Assembly: GCF_001552635.1 (NCBI RefSeq)
Contig: NZ_BCRO01000094.1
Span: forward strand, 1-53,254
Length of the DNA: 53,254 nucleotides
Source of the DNA: Actinomadura hibisca NBRC 15177
Lineage (GTDB): Bacteria; Actinomycetota; Actinomycetes; Streptosporangiales; Streptosporangiaceae
Reading direction: 5' to 3'
The notes below the pieces were generated by a model. It was given only the letters and a program-made list of their open reading frames with translations. It did no database searches and was not told the origin of the DNA. Made by a program: the position numbers and the translations under genes. Shown here one piece after another: positions 49,020-53,254 of this stretch (position 1 is its first letter; every line of letters starts with the position of its first letter).

Positions 49020-49994
49020 GCAGGCCGCGGCGTTGCAGCAGGACGGCGACGACGATGATCGCGCCCTTGGCGATGAGCTGGTCGCTGGTCTGCAGGCCGT
49101 TGAGGATGAACAGGTTGGTGATCAGGGTGAAGACGAGCACGCCGAGGATCGACCCGGCCAGGGTGCCGCGCCCGCCGGTGAGCAGCGTGCCGCCGATGAT
49201 GACGGCGGCGATCGCGTCCAGCTCGTACAGGTCCCCGTGGGTGCTGGAACCGGTGGTGGTGCGGGCCATGATGATGATCGCCGCGACGCCGCAGCACAGG
49301 CCGGACAGCGCGTACGACATCAGGGTGTGGCGGCGCACGTCGATGCCCGCCAGCCGGGCCGCCTCGGGGTTGCCGCCGACGGCGAAGGTTCGGCGGCCGA
49401 AGGTGGTGCGGTTCAGCAGCACCCACCCGGCCGCCGCGACGGCCGCGAAGATGAACACCACCAGCGGCAGGCCCAGCACCTTGGTGGTGGAGAGCGCCTC
49501 GATGGCGTCGTTCTCGGGCCGCACGAGCTGGGTCTTGCGGTCGGACATGCGCTGCGCCAGGCCGCGCGCGGCCACCAGCATCGCCAGCGTCGCGATGAAC
49601 GGCACGAGCCGCCCGTAGGCGATGAGCAGCCCGTTGACCAGGCCCGCGCCGGTGCCGACCAGCAGCGCGCAGACCACCATGACCACCGGGCCGTAGGACT
49701 GGGTGGCCAGCGTCGTCGCCCACACCGACGCCAGCGCCATCAGCGCGCCCACCGACAGGTCGATGCCGCCGCCGATGATGACGAAGGTCATGCCGACGGT
49801 GATGACGCCGATCGTGGCGGCCAGCGCCAGGATGCCCGCCACGTTGCCGGAGGTCGCGAAGTTGTCGGGCTCGGTGACCACGCCCACCAGCGCCAGCAGC
49901 ACCAGCGCGGCGACCAGCCCGATGTGGTGGACCTCGCGCCGCACCCGCGGCGCCTTCGGCACGGCGGCGGTCTTGAGGTCGGTGTCGCCTGCGG

Positions 49995-49998
<4 letters not shown>
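49006..49998 (-). CDS. Sugar ABC transporter permease (RbsC-like)
   Basis: This 330-aa protein has about eight to ten TM segments and the BPD_transp_2 signature (IGVITVGMTFVIIGGGIDLSVGAL, GLVNGLLIAYGRLVPFIATLAML, GGNPEAARLAGIDVRRHTLM, GGTLLTGGRGTLAGSILG). It starts at GTG 49998, overlapping the ATPase stop by 4 bp, and is one membrane channel subunit likely acting as a homodimer with the ATPase. Confidence 0.95.
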
Positions 49999-51524
<1,526 letters not shown>

Positions 51525-51566
51525 CGGGCCTCCTCGGGGGAAGAGGATCAGGCAGGGGTGGGTCGG

Positions 51567-52757
51567 TCAGGCAGGGGTGAAGGTGTGGTCGCTGATGAGG
51601 CGGGCGCCCCCGATGACGCCCGCCGTACCCGCGAGTTCGGACAGGACGATGGGGAGGTTGCCGGTCGCCAGCGGCAACGACCGGCGGTAGACCACCGAGC
51701 GGATCTCGGCGAGCAGCGTGTGGCCGAGCCCGGCGACGCCGCCCGCGATGACGACGAGTCCGGGATTGAAGAAGCTGACCAGCCCGGCAAGGACCTGGCC
51801 GACGTGCCGCCCGCCCTCGCGGATGAGCCGCACCGACGCGGCATCGCCGCCGGCGGCGGCGATGGAGACGTCCTGGGCGGTCAGCGAAGGCCGGTCGCCG
51901 AGCAGCCCGGCGAGCGCCGGTGAGGCGCCGGAACGGGCGGCCTCGGTGGCGTCGCGGGCGAGCGCGGCACCGCCGAAGTAGGCCTCCAGGCACCCGGTGT
52001 TGCCGCAGACGCAGAGCGGGCCCTCGTCGTCGACGCGGATGTGCCCGATGTCGCCCGCACTGCCGGAGACGCCCCGGTAGATGGCGCCGTCCACGACGAC
52101 ACCGCACCCGATACCGGTACCGATCTTGACCAGCAGGAAGTCGGCCACCGACCGGGCGGGCCCGGCGTGCAGCTCGCCGAGGGCCATGATGTTCACGTCG
52201 TTGTCGACCAGGACGGGGCAGCCGAGCTCCTGGCCGATGGCCTCCCGCACCGGGAAGCGGTCCCAGCCGGGCATGATCGGCGGCACGACCGGCATGCCCT
52301 CGCGGAACGAGACGGGCCCGGGGACGCCGATGCCGGTGCCGTGGACGGGGCCGGGGATCAGCCCTTCCTGACGGAGCTTGCCGAGGAGTTCGAGCGCCCG
52401 CTCCAGGACGGCGGTGGCGCCTTGGCGGACGTCGCACTCCTCACCGACGTGCCCGAGGACTTCGAGCTCACCGTTGGTGACGGCGACGTCGACGGAGGTG
52501 GCGCCGATGTCGAAGGCGACGAAGCGGAGCGAGGGCGCGAGCCGGACGATGCCGGACCGCCGCCCACCACGCGAAGCGGCGAGCCCGGCGGTCTCGACGA
52601 GCCCGAGCGCGACCAGCTTCTCCAACTCGACGGCCAGCTTGGAGCGCGAGAGATGGACGACGTCGCCCAACTCGGCACGGGAGGTGGACCCCTCATCGCG
52701 CAGGAGCCGCAGCAGGGTGGCCTGATGCGGGTTCTGCGGGCGGGCGGTCATGCGCAT
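51567..52757 (-). CDS. ROK-family transcriptional regulator
   Basis: This protein of about 396 aa has an N-terminal winged HTH (LLRLLRDEGSTSRAELGDVVHLSRSKLAVELEKL). A ROK sugar-kinase-like domain follows, with ATP-site FDIGATSVDVAV, GIGVPGPVS, VDNDVNIMALGE and the zinc motif GPLCVCGNTGCLEAYFGG. It is the first gene of the sugar operon and would repress it until the sugar is bound. ATG 52757 has AAGGG 8 nt upstream; ATG 52751 is an alternative. Confidence 0.94.
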   Translation of the reverse strand: MRMTARPQNPHQATLLRLLRDEGSTSRAELGDVVHLSRSKLAVELEKLVALGLVETAGLAASRGGRRSGIVRLAPSLRFVAFDIGATSVDVAVTNGELEVLGHVGEECDVRQGATAVLERALELLGKLRQEGLIPGPVHGTGIGVPGPVSFREGMPVVPPIMPGWDRFPVREAIGQELGCPVLVDNDVNIMALGELHAGPARSVADFLLVKIGTGIGCGVVVDGAIYRGVSGSAGDIGHIRVDDEGPLCVCGNTGCLEAYFGGAALARDATEAARSGASPALAGLLGDRPSLTAQDVSIAAAGGDAASVRLIREGGRHVGQVLAGLVSFFNPGLVVIAGGVAGLGHTLLAEIRSVVYRRSLPLATGNLPIVLSELAGTAGVIGGARLISDHTFTPA

Positions 52758-53254
52758 CACGCCGTCCCTTCGGGGTTTTGGGGGGTGGGCGGGTCGAGGT
52801 GCGGGGGTGCGGGGGGTGCGGGGGTCGGGCTTGGCGAGAACGTAACCGGCTTTTGCTGGGAGGGGAAGACCTTTTCACTAGATTCTTTGATCTTTGTCCT
52901 GTGGGAGGACAAAGTTGGCGGTGGGGGTAGAGGGTGGGGGTGGGAGTGAGGTCGGTGGGCCGGCGCGGGGGGAGGTTGTTGGGCGTCTGTTCCTGACCCC
53001 GCGCGGGCTGGAGGTTGTTGGTTGGGTGTGGGAAACCCGCATGGGCTGGGCTGGGTGGGCACGTGCGCGAACCCGCGCGGGGCTGGGCTGGGTGGGCGCG
53101 TGCGCGAACCCGCGCGGGGCTGGGCTGGGTGGACACGTGCGCGAACCCGCGCGGGGCTGGGCTGGGTGGGCGCGTGCGCAAACCCGCGCGGGGCCAGGGG
53201 CGCTGGTCGGGTGCGGGGCGCGAGGTTGAGGTGGGCGGTCACCTGTAGACCCCC
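52758..53254. other. Gene-free right-end region
   Basis: This 497-bp stretch holds the ROK promoter (an AT-richer patch, 52844-52920) and then G/C-skewed tandem repeats to about 53197. Reading frames through the repeats are low-complexity and not credible genes. At the last bases the minus strand reads GVYR followed by TGA (53239-53241), which may be the end of a gene entering from the right. Confidence 0.6.
52998..53197 (+). repeat. GC-rich tandem repeat, 37-bp period
   Basis: The GGGC of the unit recurs at 53008, 53046, 53083, 53120, 53157 and 53194, spaced by 38, then 37 four times. Inner copies read CGCGGGGCTGGGCTGGGTGGGC(A/G)CGTGCGC(G/A)AACCC in sequence. The first, more diverged copy (TGGAGGTTGTTGGTTGGGTGTGGGAAACCC) is the reverse complement of the repeat at 72-190. 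Copies abut with no unique spacers. Confidence 0.85.

Noticed and set aside
52998..53197. CRISPR array
   Set aside because: The period is 37 bp with copies directly abutting and no unique spacers; no cas genes are nearby. These are tandem repeats.
52757..53242. 161-codon minus-strand frame in the right-end repeats
   Set aside because: It is a repeated low-complexity Pro/Arg/Ala translation of the tandem repeat, with no ribosome site and no conserved motif.

Overview
The window is GC-rich (roughly 70 percent or more by eye) with tightly packed genes, frequent GTG/TTG starts, 4-bp ATGA/GTGA overlaps and families typical of filamentous Actinomycetota: DUF5753 HTH plus HATPase pairs, MmyB-type HTH, MMPL, DUF1707, KASIII/P450 clusters and ROK-controlled sugar ABC operons. 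A Streptosporangiales/Thermomonosporaceae-like (Actinomadura-type) host is my inference; no rRNA or species marker is present. I saw no rRNA, tRNA, transposase, phage gene or CRISPR array.

Layout. (1) 0.2-4.6 kb: an AAA ATPase/PD-(D/E)XK protein behind a DUF5753 regulator, a divergent HATPase gene with a coupled 71-aa gene, and a TetR/membrane-protein pair. (2) 4.6-14.1 kb: catalase, MFS transporter, TetR plus membrane-anchored SxxK hydrolase with a perfect 19-bp operator candidate, an OAA-family lectin, a second secreted SxxK hydrolase, two oxidoreductases, a pentapeptide protein and a SnoaL protein. (3) 14.1-24.3 kb, all minus strand and almost gapless: OleA-like thiolase, GT2 glycosyltransferase, P450, OleC-like AMP ligase, OleD-like reductase, MMPL exporter, histidine kinase, response regulator, MmyB-type HTH. 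OleA, OleC and OleD together make beta-lactones from two acyl chains; OleB, which removes the lactone carboxylate, is not in the window. This looks like an uncharacterised decorated beta-lactone (or related lipid) cluster with its own export and sensing.

(4) 24.4-36.2 kb: a FadA5-like thiolase and MBL hydrolase; then two CYP125-like P450s, a GT4 glycosyltransferase, a methyltransferase and a QW-motif toroid protein in one operon; a second methyltransferase; and a ferredoxin plus zinc alcohol dehydrogenase. Three promoters carry perfect matches to the KstR steroid-regulon motif (TnnAACnnGTTnnA), which ties these transcription units into one candidate sterol/isoprenoid regulon that unexpectedly includes sugar- and methyl-transfer genes. 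(5) 36.3-45.6 kb: secreted nuclease/phosphatase-like protein, a small membrane protein, a 26-residue Cys-rich metallothionein-like ORF, a PLP enzyme, a Lys/Pro/Ala-rich membrane-anchored beta-propeller protein, DUF1707, Uma2 and DUF985 proteins.

(6) 45.6-52.8 kb, minus strand: a ROK regulator heading a ribose-type sugar ABC transporter and two sugar-catabolic enzymes. Both ends of the window hold copies, in opposite orientation, of a GC-rich intergenic repeat with a unit of about 37-38 bp.
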